A stretch of 64,000 nucleotides of DNA, taken from assembly GCF_030063335.1 (NCBI RefSeq), contig NZ_JASISW010000012.1:105761-169760 (forward strand), written 5' to 3'. Made by a program: the position numbers and the translations under genes. Of the stretch, positions 18,304-26,240 are shown piece by piece (the stretch's first letter is position 1; each line of letters opens with the position of its first letter). Source of the stretch: Rhodococcus sp. G-MC3 (lineage in GTDB: Bacteria > Actinomycetota > Actinomycetes > Mycobacteriales > Mycobacteriaceae). Below the pieces are notes generated by a model. It was not told the DNA's origin, did no database searches, and saw nothing but the letters and a program-made list of their open reading frames with translations.

Positions 18304-19691
18304 GGCTGACTCTCCTTTCGATTGACCTGCGCTTCGAGCGGCTCGATTTCGTCCGGCGCGAAATAGAGGTACCGGCCGTACCAGTCGTGCAGATCCGCCG
18401 CCGGATCGTCGAGCAGCGTGACGCCGACGTGGATATCACCGTCGACATCGGCATGGACCGTCGCGACCCGCGCAGTGCGGCCGGCCGAGAAGAGGTCCTG
18501 CGCGTCGGCTCTGCGTGAGGGCCGTAAACGGACGAGGCAGCCCTTCGACACCCGAACACCGTCGACGAGCACCGCATCGACATCCGGTCGAACAGCGGTA
18601 TCGGCTTCGGGATCCCACCACGGAACACCCTGGGGCAGTTCGGGTATCAGGCCCTCGGGACTACCGATACCGCCCGGATCACCCATCCCGCCCGGATCGT
18701 GCAGCACGCCGTGTAGTTGCTGCAACGATTCCGGGGACATGGCCTCACACCGATCGATGATCTGTGCCGCAAGCGGATCGGTGGCGCGAGCCTGAGCCTT
18801 CTCGTCGTCGGTCATTGTCATGATCCGCAGCGTCAGGATCTCGTCGATCTCGGTGGAATCGAACAATGCCCCATCGCTCTGCGCCGCGATCTCCGGATAG
18901 TCGTACAGGATGATCGGCGAGGCGAGTACGACGTCGGTGGCGCCCGGCGCACCGGACAACACCGGGAAACACCGACTCTGGGTGCACGACGCGGCGACGT
19001 CGGCAGCGTCGTCGGGAGGTTCGAGCAACGATACGAATGCTGCATCCTCACAGGTGATCACCAGATGCGCGCCGATGAAGGAGCGTCGGATGGCGTTGTC
19101 CTTGTTCGGATTCTCTTCACGATGGACGTTGTCGACGGCAATCTCGAGCCTGAAAAATTTGCCGACTCGTACGCAACGCAGCGATACTCGTGCTGTCAGC
19201 GGCCAGCGGGTGCGCACGATTCTTCCCGCGACTGTGCCGTCGTCGGTGTGAATGAATTCGCAATCGCGCCCTCCGGGTATCTCGACCGAAACATACTGTG
19301 GTTCTGTGAGATCGGTCAGTGCGTACCGATCGAGTGTTATCTCCTGCGAGATGGCCTCGTCCCAGCTGAGCCACCGGTTCGATCCGATGGTCATCTCGGA
19401 TACCTCGGTGAATGTCGATTCCGGGGAACATTTCTCGATGCTCCGAACCTGCAATTGAAGAAATCGTAGTGTGACGCTGAGGGAACCGTGGCCGCTTACC
19501 ACGCACTGGGTCGACATCGTCGATTCCTCGCCGAGGCCCGCTGCCGCTGCTCCGATGGGCCCGAGCACACCGAACTGCCAGCGCGATTGGTTCTTCTGCG
19601 AGCTGGCCCGGTACGGGTAGAGCAGATAGCCCTCGTAGAGAACGGCATCGGCGATGGTCCTGGCGATCTCGAGATCGCTGTGCGCTGTCAT
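18300..19691 (-). CDS. Uncharacterised hydrogenase-cluster protein (463 residues)
   Basis: No function is known to me. ATG at 19691 overlaps the previous stop by four bases. The N-terminus has a compact conserved-looking motif, AVLYEGYLLYPYRASSQKNQ, then RWQFGVLGP. The middle resembles an all-beta fold without recognised catalytic residues. The C-terminus (about 385-463) looks like a separate domain with VRLRPSRRADAQDLFSAGRT and DLHDWYGRYLYFAPDEIEPL. A CxxxxC pair lies in SCTQSRCFP, and a glycine/proline linker (PGGMGDPGGIGSPEG) separates the two parts. There is no signal peptide or membrane helix. Tight coupling to the DUF6084 gene and the protease suggests a dedicated assembly or stability role. 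Confidence 0.85.
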   Translation of the reverse strand: MTAHSDLEIARTIADAVLYEGYLLYPYRASSQKNQSRWQFGVLGPIGAAAAGLGEESTMSTQCVVSGHGSLSVTLRFLQLQVRSIEKCSPESTFTEVSEMTIGSNRWLSWDEAISQEITLDRYALTDLTEPQYVSVEIPGGRDCEFIHTDDGTVAGRIVRTRWPLTARVSLRCVRVGKFFRLEIAVDNVHREENPNKDNAIRRSFIGAHLVITCEDAAFVSLLEPPDDAADVAASCTQSRCFPVLSGAPGATDVVLASPIILYDYPEIAAQSDGALFDSTEIDEILTLRIMTMTDDEKAQARATDPLAAQIIDRCEAMSPESLQQLHGVLHDPGGMGDPGGIGSPEGLIPELPQGVPWWDPEADTAVRPDVDAVLVDGVRVSKGCLVRLRPSRRADAQDLFSAGRTARVATVHADVDGDIHVGVTLLDDPAADLHDWYGRYLYFAPDEIEPLEAQVNRKESQP

Positions 19692-20359
19692 CCCGCTACC
19701 TCGCCGACCGCGATACGTGCCGTCCGTACCAGGTCGACGACGGCGTCGTCGAGCCCGGTCATTCCCCGTTCGGACCGGTAGGAGGCGAGTGCGTCGAGGG
19801 TATCTCGGTCGAGCCGAATCCAGCCCGTGTTGGGAAAATGCATGTTCACCAACCGCCGCCATGCCCGCACTGGAAGTTCGAACGAGCACTCCCGGTCCCA
19901 CGGAATCTGCTGCACGCCGAATCCGCTCGTGCCTTTCGTGAATACGGTGCCGCTGAAGAGCAGTTCGATCGGAATACTCGCATCATGGCCGTCACGCACT
20001 TCCTCCAGTGCGTGCAGATACTTCGACGCCGCGACTTCGAAGTCGTAGGTGCACGGCATCGGGAGGTCGACTTCGCATGCCCCGGAGAAGCCCTGTACCA
20101 CAGTGCTGCATTGCATCCACAGGAACGAGCGCAGCGTCGACGTCCAACGCTCACGCCCACCGAAGAGATCGACCATCGCGGCAGCCTCGGCATCGGTATA
20201 GCGCCGGCGCTGCGGTTCGATCCGTACTTGGCATCGCAACGCCAGTGCGTGAATCGTGGCGCCCGTGGTCTCCTCGATCCGCAGCTGCACAGTCAGATTG
20301 GGCGTCACCGCATACTCTTCGGGGACGATGTCGATCACGGAGAACGACAGCTGCGTCAT
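19688..20359 (-). CDS. DUF6084 family protein of hydrogenase cluster
   Basis: A 223-residue protein recognised as DUF6084, function unknown. ATG at 20359 overlaps the upstream stop by four bases and gives MTQLSFSVIDIVPEEYAV. Notable blocks are LFGGRERWTSTLRSFLWMQC, YDFEVAASKYLHALEEVRDG and VQQIPWDRECSFELPVRAWR. The alternating hydrophobic pattern suggests a mainly beta protein that could bind another subunit. No membrane segment or metal motif is evident. It is flanked on both sides by other uncharacterised members of the cluster, all with overlapping ends. Confidence 0.87.
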   Translation of the reverse strand: MTQLSFSVIDIVPEEYAVTPNLTVQLRIEETTGATIHALALRCQVRIEPQRRRYTDAEAAAMVDLFGGRERWTSTLRSFLWMQCSTVVQGFSGACEVDLPMPCTYDFEVAASKYLHALEEVRDGHDASIPIELLFSGTVFTKGTSGFGVQQIPWDRECSFELPVRAWRRLVNMHFPNTGWIRLDRDTLDALASYRSERGMTGLDDAVVDLVRTARIAVGEVAG

Positions 20360-21036
20360 GATGCTGCATCCGAGGTGGCGGCCGGTGCCGGGCGGCTGAC
20401 ACCTGGAGCCGGGCGGCTGACACCTGGTGCCGGGCGGCTGCGGGCCTCCACGGCAGCGAAGAAGCTGTCGATCTCGCGGTGCGCGTCCTGGCCACCGTCG
20501 AAACCGCGCCACAGCGTCCGCAGCGTGCCGACCAACTGGTAACAGGCGTCGATGGGAACGATATGACAGGTGATGTCGCCGGCCGTTCGAATCAACAGGG
20601 CCTCGACGTCGTCGGCGAGGAGAGACAGTTGCGGGTTGGCCCCTACGACGTTGTCCCATGCCTCGAGCGGCAACTCCGATTCGGTGGCCCCGGCGGGGCC
20701 AGGATAGAACGCGACAGTCCTTCCCAGCGCTGAATTGCGAAAGAAGAAAGCGAGGCCTACCGGTATCTCGAGTTCGTCCCATTGACCCGGGCCCAGTTCG
20801 AACTCCGGAAACGATACATACCGATCGGGAACAGCACGATACCGTAACTCGGCACTCGCGTCGGTGAACAACAGATAGCAGCCTCGACACACGCACATCA
20901 GTTGACGCGCTTGGGTATTGACCACATGCTGGTGTTCGTCGCGGATCGGTTCGGCGCACATCTCGCAGCGTTCGCCCACCGGTGCCGTCGGCTTCGAACG
21001 TGTGATGCGATTGAGCGCCCCCAGCGGGCCGCTCAT
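20356..21036 (-). CDS. DUF5947 family protein with cysteine cluster
   Basis: A 226-residue protein recognised as DUF5947, function unknown. ATG at 21036 overlaps the stop of the NifU-Rieske gene. Near the N-terminus lies a metal-binding-like set of cysteines, CEMCAEPIRDEHQHV followed by MCVCRGC, which could hold zinc or iron. The central part contains PVGLAFFFRNSALGRTVAFYPGPAGATESEL. The C-terminal tail holds a short tandem repeat (SRPAPGV units) encoded at 20387-20440. Because it follows the electron-transfer protein, a redox or assembly role is plausible but not shown. Confidence 0.87.
   Translation of the reverse strand: MSGPLGALNRITRSKPTAPVGERCEMCAEPIRDEHQHVVNTQARQLMCVCRGCYLLFTDASAELRYRAVPDRYVSFPEFELGPGQWDELEIPVGLAFFFRNSALGRTVAFYPGPAGATESELPLEAWDNVVGANPQLSLLADDVEALLIRTAGDITCHIVPIDACYQLVGTLRTLWRGFDGGQDAHREIDSFFAAVEARSRPAPGVSRPAPGVSRPAPAATSDAAS
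20387..20440. repeat. 21-bp tandem repeat inside DUF5947 gene
   Basis: Two 21-base units starting GCCGGGCGGCTGACACCTGG, differing only in the last base, are followed by a partial third unit. They encode SRPAPGV repeats in the C-terminal tail on the minus strand. The unit length preserves frame, so copy number could vary between strains without breaking the gene. Confidence 0.85.
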
Positions 21037-21998
21037 GACGGCGCTCCCACCGGCGGGGCAGGAATCGCTATCGACAGCACGCCGTCCTTGACAAGCACGG
21101 GCAACGGATCGAGGTGCAGCCCGGGATCGTCCAACCCGGCGCCGGCTCCCCGTACGTCGTAGTGAGCCCGGCACGTGGGGCATCGCAACACCGCATCACC
21201 GACGGGTCGGCCGGCGCGCCGAGCCATCGCGGCGCCCGCGAAGCTACCTTCGCAGCGAGGGCACCTGTCTAGGTAGGCGTAGCGGTGCTCGCCGATGCGA
21301 GCAATGACGAGCGCGGTACCTGCGACGCTGAATCCGCCGAGTTCACCGTCAGCGAGTTCGGGTACCGCCGACCAGGTACCTTCCGCCGCGGAGTGGGCGT
21401 GCACTTTCGCCATCAGCGATTCGGTCGAGAACAGTGAACCCGAGGCCAGTGCCCCGGACGAACCGCTGTCCAGAGGCGCGCCGTTCACAGCCGCGCCGTT
21501 CACAGCCGCCGGGTCCGTGGTGCGGACTTCGATGGAGGTGGTTTCCGGAGCCGCGGCCTGGACAGCATCGGTGACCGCCAGTTCCAACGTCACCGACGAC
21601 GAGGGGCAACTCTTGCAGCTACCCAACAATCGCAGAGTCACGACGCCGTCCTGCACGCCGATCAACTCGACGTCGCCGCCGTGGGAGCCGAGGTACGGGC
21701 GGACGCCGTCGAGGGCATTGCGTACGCGAGTCTCGACGTCGTCCGGATGCAGCCCGTGCACGAGCAGGAGGCTGGCAATCAGATCGTCGTCCACCATGTG
21801 CGCTCTATGCTGCGGACCGGCCGAAGCCAGGATGCGGGCGAGCGCCTCGCCGTAGAGGTCGGCGACCTCCCGGACGAGTTGTTCGGCACGTTCGCGGGCG
21901 AGTGCGCCGCCGGTCGAGAGGCCGTCGATGAGGGCGTCGATACGCTCACCTGCGGTTCGCCATTCGTCCGGTGCACCCCTCTGGGCATCGGTATCCAT
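21033..21998 (-). CDS. hhyE: NifU-Rieske iron-sulfur protein, probable electron carrier of hydrogenase
   Basis: A 321-residue two-domain protein. The N-terminal half contains a NifU C-terminal-type domain (PYLGSHGGDVELIG and GSCKSCPSSSVTLE, cysteines in CxxC). The C-terminal half resembles a Rieske-like fold with CPRCEGSF and CPTCRAHYDVRG, although one ligand of each classical C-x-H/C-x2-H pair is replaced by cysteine, so the metal could differ. It corresponds to HhyE/HucE-type proteins of mycobacterial hydrogenases, thought to pass electrons to the respiratory chain. ATG at 21998 has GGAGG at ideal spacing; GTG at 22013 overlaps the hhyL stop and is the alternative. Confidence 0.85.
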   Translation of the reverse strand: MDTDAQRGAPDEWRTAGERIDALIDGLSTGGALARERAEQLVREVADLYGEALARILASAGPQHRAHMVDDDLIASLLLVHGLHPDDVETRVRNALDGVRPYLGSHGGDVELIGVQDGVVTLRLLGSCKSCPSSSVTLELAVTDAVQAAAPETTSIEVRTTDPAAVNGAAVNGAPLDSGSSGALASGSLFSTESLMAKVHAHSAAEGTWSAVPELADGELGGFSVAGTALVIARIGEHRYAYLDRCPRCEGSFAGAAMARRAGRPVGDAVLRCPTCRAHYDVRGAGAGLDDPGLHLDPLPVLVKDGVLSIAIPAPPVGAPS

Positions 21999-22009
21999 GC
22001 GCGCCTCCG

Positions 22010-23806
22010 TCACTCACCGGTGACGGATTGGGTGGGTGAATGCAGCTTCTCCAGGGTTTTTCCGTCGCCGAGATACATGTGCACCCCGCACGGCAGACAC
22101 GGATCGAAACTGCGCACGGTGCGCATGATGTCGATGCCCTTGAAATGGTCTCGATCGTTCTCCTCGAAGATCGGCTGACCCTGTACGGCATCCTCGTACG
22201 GGCCGGGGGTGCCGTACGAATCCCGCGGATTGGCGTTCCACGGAGTGGGCGGATAGGGATGGTAGTTGGCGATCTTGCCGTCGCGAATAACCATGTGGTG
22301 GGAAAGAACTCCGCGTACCGCCTCGGTGAATCCGCATCCGATACCTTCGTCCGGTACCTCGAACTTCTCCCACGTTTTGGTGCGGCCGGCGCGGATCTCC
22401 ACGAGTGCTTTCTCGGCGAAGTGCAATGCCGCTGCCGCAGCGTAGGCCTGAAAGTAGGTGCGGGCCCGATTGCGCTCGATGGTGTTGCTACCGTGCTCTG
22501 GGATCTTCCACTCGAAGCTGACCGGGCCTTTCAAGGCAGTCTTGGGTAGGTTGATCTGCACGCTGTGCCCGGTCGACTTGACGTAGCCGATGTCCACCAA
22601 CTCGGCAAGGGCGGTGTTCCACAGGCGCGCAAGCGGTCCGCCGCCGGTGTCGAGGGCCAGATGCTCCTTGCCGTCGAACCAGCGCGGCGACATGACCCAG
22701 CTGTACTTGTCCTCCATGTCGCGCTTCTGAGGCTTGGGATTGGTGTGCTGATTCCAAGGATGCCTACGGTCGACAGGATTGCCCAGCGGATCGTTCTTGA
22801 CGAACATTTCCTGGTCGGTCCAGTCATCGTAGTAGGAGGAGCCGAGCAGGATCCGGATGCCGAGATTGATGTCGACCAGATCGGTGGTGATCTGCTTGCC
22901 GTCCACGACGATTCCCGGGGTGACGAACATTGCTCGTCCCCATTTGGTCATGTCCTTGTAATCGAAGTTGCACACGTCGGGATCCTGGAACGAACCCCAG
23001 CAACCGAGCAGCGTCCTTCGGAGCCCTACCTTTTCGTATCCGGGAAGTGCTTCGTAGAAGAAGTCGAAGAGGTCGTCGTGCATGGGCACGACCTTCTTCA
23101 TGAATTCGATGTAACGCATCAGACGAGTGATGTAGTCGGTCATCAACTGAATTGTCGCTACAGTTCCGACACCGCCGGGATAGAGAGTCGAGGGGTGGAC
23201 ATGTCGACCCTCCATGAGACAGAACATTTCTCGGGTGGAGCGGCTCACGACGAGTGCCTCGCGATAGAACTCACCGGTGAACGGATTGAGTGAGCGCATG
23301 ATGTCGGCGATGGTGCGATAGCCGTGTTCGCCCTCGTGCGGCGCCCGCGTGTTCTCGGCCTTGGCCAGGACGCTGGGATTGGTTTCCGATACCATCTTCT
23401 CGCAGTAGTCCACGCCGACCAGGTTCTCTTGAAAGATGTTGTGGTCGAACATGTATTCTGCGGCTTCACCAAGGTTGACGATCCATTCGCCGAGGTGAGG
23501 AGGCTTTACGCCGTACGCCATGTTCTGCGCGTAGCACGAGCACGTCGCGTGGTTGTCGCCGCAGATTCCGCAGATACGACTGGTGATGAAGTGGGCATCG
23601 CGCGGGTCTTTGCCCTTCATGAAGATGGAATAGCCTCGAAAGATCGACGACGTACTGTGACACTCGACCACTTCTTTGTTCTTGAAGTCGATCTTCGTGT
23701 AGATCCCGAGGCTGCCGACTATTCGAGTGATCGGGTCCCATGCCATCTCCACCAAACCGTCTTCGTCGGTTGCCTTGTGGGACGGGTTGGGGATGGTGGC
23801 TGTCAT
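22010..23806 (-). CDS. hhyL: [NiFe]-hydrogenase large subunit, actinobacterial group 1h (formerly group 5)
   Basis: A 598-residue catalytic subunit. The four nickel-binding cysteines are visible in the L1 motif RICGICGDNHATCS (C79, C82) and the L2 motif DPCLPCGVH (C570, C573, H576). A 22-residue tail after His576 is the part removed by the protease. The L1 motif with DNHATCS and the block YAQNMAYGVKPPHLGEW match the high-affinity, oxygen-insensitive enzymes that oxidise atmospheric H2 in Mycobacterium, Streptomyces and Ralstonia. ATG at 23806 is preceded by AGAGG. The protein has no export signal, fitting a cytoplasmic enzyme at the inner membrane face. Confidence 0.95.
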   Translation of the reverse strand: MTATIPNPSHKATDEDGLVEMAWDPITRIVGSLGIYTKIDFKNKEVVECHSTSSIFRGYSIFMKGKDPRDAHFITSRICGICGDNHATCSCYAQNMAYGVKPPHLGEWIVNLGEAAEYMFDHNIFQENLVGVDYCEKMVSETNPSVLAKAENTRAPHEGEHGYRTIADIMRSLNPFTGEFYREALVVSRSTREMFCLMEGRHVHPSTLYPGGVGTVATIQLMTDYITRLMRYIEFMKKVVPMHDDLFDFFYEALPGYEKVGLRRTLLGCWGSFQDPDVCNFDYKDMTKWGRAMFVTPGIVVDGKQITTDLVDINLGIRILLGSSYYDDWTDQEMFVKNDPLGNPVDRRHPWNQHTNPKPQKRDMEDKYSWVMSPRWFDGKEHLALDTGGGPLARLWNTALAELVDIGYVKSTGHSVQINLPKTALKGPVSFEWKIPEHGSNTIERNRARTYFQAYAAAAALHFAEKALVEIRAGRTKTWEKFEVPDEGIGCGFTEAVRGVLSHHMVIRDGKIANYHPYPPTPWNANPRDSYGTPGPYEDAVQGQPIFEENDRDHFKGIDIMRTVRSFDPCLPCGVHMYLGDGKTLEKLHSPTQSVTGE

Positions 23807-23860
23807 CGAGGGCCTCTTCTTCGGACTCGCTTCGGTGTGGGAGTGGACTTGGGTGATGCG

Positions 23861-24916
23861 TCACCAAGTGCGGGTGGCGCCGGTTTCGAGCGTGCGGCCG
23901 GGATGACGCCACTTCGGTTCGTGATCGACCGTTTTGCCGGTGATATGTCGCAGACTGCGAATCACCGACCCGTACATTCCCGACGCGGTGGTAGAGAGCT
24001 TGCCGCCCGGAGGTTCGTCCATGAACGGCATGAACTTGTCGGGGAATCCGGGCATCGTGCAGCCGATGCAGATTCCGCCGACGTTGGGGCATCCTCCTAC
24101 GCCGTTCATCCAACCACGCTTGGGTACATTGCATTTCACCACTGGACCCCAGCATCCGAGTTTGACGATGCACTTGGGGGAGCCGTACTCGGTGGCGAAA
24201 TCGCCTTGCTCGTAATAGCCTGCACGGTCGCATCCTTCGTGCACCGTCTGACCGAACAACCATTGCGGACGAAGAGCGTCGTCGAGGGGGATCATCGGCG
24301 CTTGATCGGTCGCCATGTAGAGCAGGTATGTCAGGGTTTCCGACAGGTTGTCCGGCTGGATGGGGCAACCGGGAACGCACACGATGGGTATGCCGGCCTT
24401 CGACTTCCATTCCCAGCCAAGGTAGTCGGGTACACCCATGGCACCCGTCGGATTGCCTGCCATGGCGTGAATTCCGCCGTATGTTGCGCATGTTCCGACG
24501 GCAACTATTGCGGTGGCTTTGGGCGCAAGCCGGTCCAGCCACTCGCTCGTCGTGATCGGCTGTCCGGTCTCGGGGTCGTTACCGAAGCCGCACCAATAGC
24601 CCTCGTCGTGCAGCGCTTCGTTGGGGATCGAGCCCTCGACGACAAGAACGAAAGGCTCCAGCTCGCCTCGATCCGCTTTCCTGAACCACTCGAGGAAATC
24701 GTCGGCGCCACCTACCGGCCCGCACTCGAAATCGATGAGCGGCCAGTGCACGGCCACCTGGGGTAGGCCAGGGAGGGCACCGAGAGCTATCTCTTCGATA
24801 CTGGGTTGGGTGGCTGCAGTCAGGGCCACCGAATCTCCGTCGCAACTGAGTCCGGCGTTGATCCACAGCACGTGAATAAGCGCCTTTTCGGCTTCGACTG
24901 CTGCCTTGGTGGGCAT
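23861..24916 (-). CDS. hhyS: [NiFe]-hydrogenase small subunit, group 1h
   Basis: A 351-residue subunit holding three iron-sulfur clusters. It has no twin-arginine signal peptide, as expected for group 1h. The proximal-cluster motif reads LSCDGDSVAL: where other groups have CxxC, this has C25-x-x-D28. This aspartate ligand is the known mark of the actinobacterial-type enzyme (Ralstonia eutropha structure). Further ligands lie in VGTCATYGG, VPGCPIQPD, HEGCDRAGYYEQG, KLGCWGP and CPNVGGICIGCTMPGF. ATG at 24916 is preceded by GGAGAG. It is the first structural gene and follows a CRP-like site. Confidence 0.95.
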   Translation of the reverse strand: MPTKAAVEAEKALIHVLWINAGLSCDGDSVALTAATQPSIEEIALGALPGLPQVAVHWPLIDFECGPVGGADDFLEWFRKADRGELEPFVLVVEGSIPNEALHDEGYWCGFGNDPETGQPITTSEWLDRLAPKATAIVAVGTCATYGGIHAMAGNPTGAMGVPDYLGWEWKSKAGIPIVCVPGCPIQPDNLSETLTYLLYMATDQAPMIPLDDALRPQWLFGQTVHEGCDRAGYYEQGDFATEYGSPKCIVKLGCWGPVVKCNVPKRGWMNGVGGCPNVGGICIGCTMPGFPDKFMPFMDEPPGGKLSTTASGMYGSVIRSLRHITGKTVDHEPKWRHPGRTLETGATRTW

Positions 24917-24981
24917 GAAGTCCGCTCTCCGGGGCCGCGGGGATGCCCCTACATCACCGGAGTCGACCGTCGGCTTGCTTG

Positions 24982-24997
24982 TGTGATGTATATCACT
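24982..24997. promoter_or_regulatory. CRP/GlxR-like binding site upstream of hhyS
   Basis: TGTGATGTATATCACT fits the TGTGA-N6-TCACA consensus of CRP/GlxR regulators in all but the last base, including the central TA. It lies in the 131-base gap between hypB and hhyS, about 65-80 bases before the hhyS start, a usual place for activation. The window also encodes a membrane adenylate cyclase at 41937-43448, though a link is speculative. Confidence 0.7.
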
Positions 24998-25047
24998 TTG
25001 TACTCTTGCATGGTAAAGGTGTCAATGAGGATGGGAGGCAAGGGCGA

Positions 25048-25806
25048 TCAATGCTCGGCGATCCATCGGTACCAGGCGTCCATTCCGTCACCGTCGGTTG
25101 CCGACGTCGCCAGGATCTCGAGTCGTGGGTTTATCGACTTCGCGTGTCGCGCACAGGTTTCCATATTGAAGTCGACGTACGGTAGCAGGTCGGTCTTATT
25201 GATGATCACCAGATCGGCGGCTGCGAATATATGTGGATATTTGAGTGGCTTGTCGTCCCCCTCGGTGACGGAAATTAGGACAACCTTACCTTGCTCGCCG
25301 AGATCGAACATCGCTGGGCAGACCAGGTTTCCCACATTCTCCACGAAGAGCAGCGAGCCCTCCGCAGGATCGAGCACATCGAGCGCGCCGCGCACCATGT
25401 CCGCGTCCAGATGGCACCCCGAGCCCGTGTTCACCTGCACCACAGCACATCCTGCCGCCTTGATGCGGTCGGCATCGAGCAGCGTCTCCTGATCGCCTTC
25501 GATCACGGCTATGGGCCTCGATTGCCCCAGGTGTCCAATAGTGCGCTCGAGTAGCGTCGTTTTGCCGGCCCCGGGCGAGCTCATCATGTTGAACGCGGTG
25601 ATTCCGCGACCGGCCAGCCAGCCCCGATTGCGCTCGGCCAGCAGGTCGTTCTTCGCCAGCACCTTTTGCTCCAGTGTGATGGTTTCGGTGTGCGGGTGTT
25701 CGTGCGGATGCTCGTGTGAGTGCTCGTGTGTGTGTTCGTGTGAGTGGTCGTGAGGCACGGTGATAACCGGTCCGCCGTCACCGTCGCATCCGCAGGTTGC
25801 ACACAT
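25048..25806 (-). CDS. hypB: Hydrogenase nickel-insertion GTPase HypB
   Basis: A 252-residue GTPase that delivers nickel to the large subunit. It starts MCATCGCDGDG, giving the high-affinity N-terminal CxxCxC nickel site. A histidine-rich stretch follows (about 19-39, repeated H-E-H-S/T/P), which can store nickel. The G domain has the P-loop SSPGAGKTT, the switch region EGDQET, the metal-site segment GSGCHLDADM and NKTDLL. It starts four bases after hypA ends. The histidine repeat is encoded by low-complexity DNA around 25680-25750. Confidence 0.96.
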   Translation of the reverse strand: MCATCGCDGDGGPVITVPHDHSHEHTHEHSHEHPHEHPHTETITLEQKVLAKNDLLAERNRGWLAGRGITAFNMMSSPGAGKTTLLERTIGHLGQSRPIAVIEGDQETLLDADRIKAAGCAVVQVNTGSGCHLDADMVRGALDVLDPAEGSLLFVENVGNLVCPAMFDLGEQGKVVLISVTEGDDKPLKYPHIFAAADLVIINKTDLLPYVDFNMETCARHAKSINPRLEILATSATDGDGMDAWYRWIAEH

Positions 25807-25810
25807 GAGT

Positions 25811-26140
25811 TCAGCTCACTTCCATAGACAGAATTCTCAGTTCCCGACCCGAGATCACCTCGACATCCGCGCTACCGCACGAGCACAGCAGAATCGAATC
25901 GGCCAACGCGAAATCCGAATCGCACCCACGGCAATGGGCACTGGCCGCCGTCTCGTCGATGTCGAGTCGAGCGCCTTGCATCAGGGTTCCCTCGGTGATC
26001 AGTTCGAAGCAGAATTGCATCGAATCGGGGACTACGGCACAGAGCCGACCGACCTGCACACGGACGCTCGCTACCGTCCGGCCCGCGGCGCGCTCACACG
26101 CCGCATCGACGATGCACTGTGTGATCGACAGTTCGTGCAT
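25811..26140 (-). CDS. hypA: Hydrogenase nickel metallochaperone HypA
   Basis: A 109-residue HypA. The N-terminal nickel site is intact (MHELSITQCIVDAA, with His2 and Glu3). The zinc domain has CRGC but the second pair reads LLCSCGS, a C-x-C where the family usually has C-x-x-C, checked directly in the codons. The C-terminus VEVISGRELRILSMEV is typical. It acts with HypB in nickel insertion. It is preceded by a 95-base gap holding a triple tandem repeat. Confidence 0.93.
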   Translation of the reverse strand: MHELSITQCIVDAACERAAGRTVASVRVQVGRLCAVVPDSMQFCFELITEGTLMQGARLDIDETAASAHCRGCDSDFALADSILLCSCGSADVEVISGRELRILSMEVS

Positions 26141-26189
26141 CAGTCCATAGTGCGCTCGGCGCCGCGTCAGTGGTACTCGTTTCGCGGCT

Positions 26190-26240
26190 CAGTTTCAAGA
26201 ACGTCGCAGTTTCAAGATTGCCGCAGTTTCAAGATTTACG
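26190..26240. repeat. Three 17-bp tandem repeats between cbiO and hypA
   Basis: Three consecutive 17-base units begin with the invariant CAGTTTCAAGA (26190, 26207, 26224) and differ in the last six bases. The third unit carries the cbiO stop codon. On the transcribed strand they read TCTTGAAACTG and lie about 50 bases upstream of hypA. They may be iterated regulator sites or a minisatellite. Confidence 0.85.

Noticed and set aside
25680..25760. Tandem repeat of GTG/CGTGTG type
   Set aside because: It is the coding sequence of the histidine-rich nickel-storage stretch of HypB, not an independent element.
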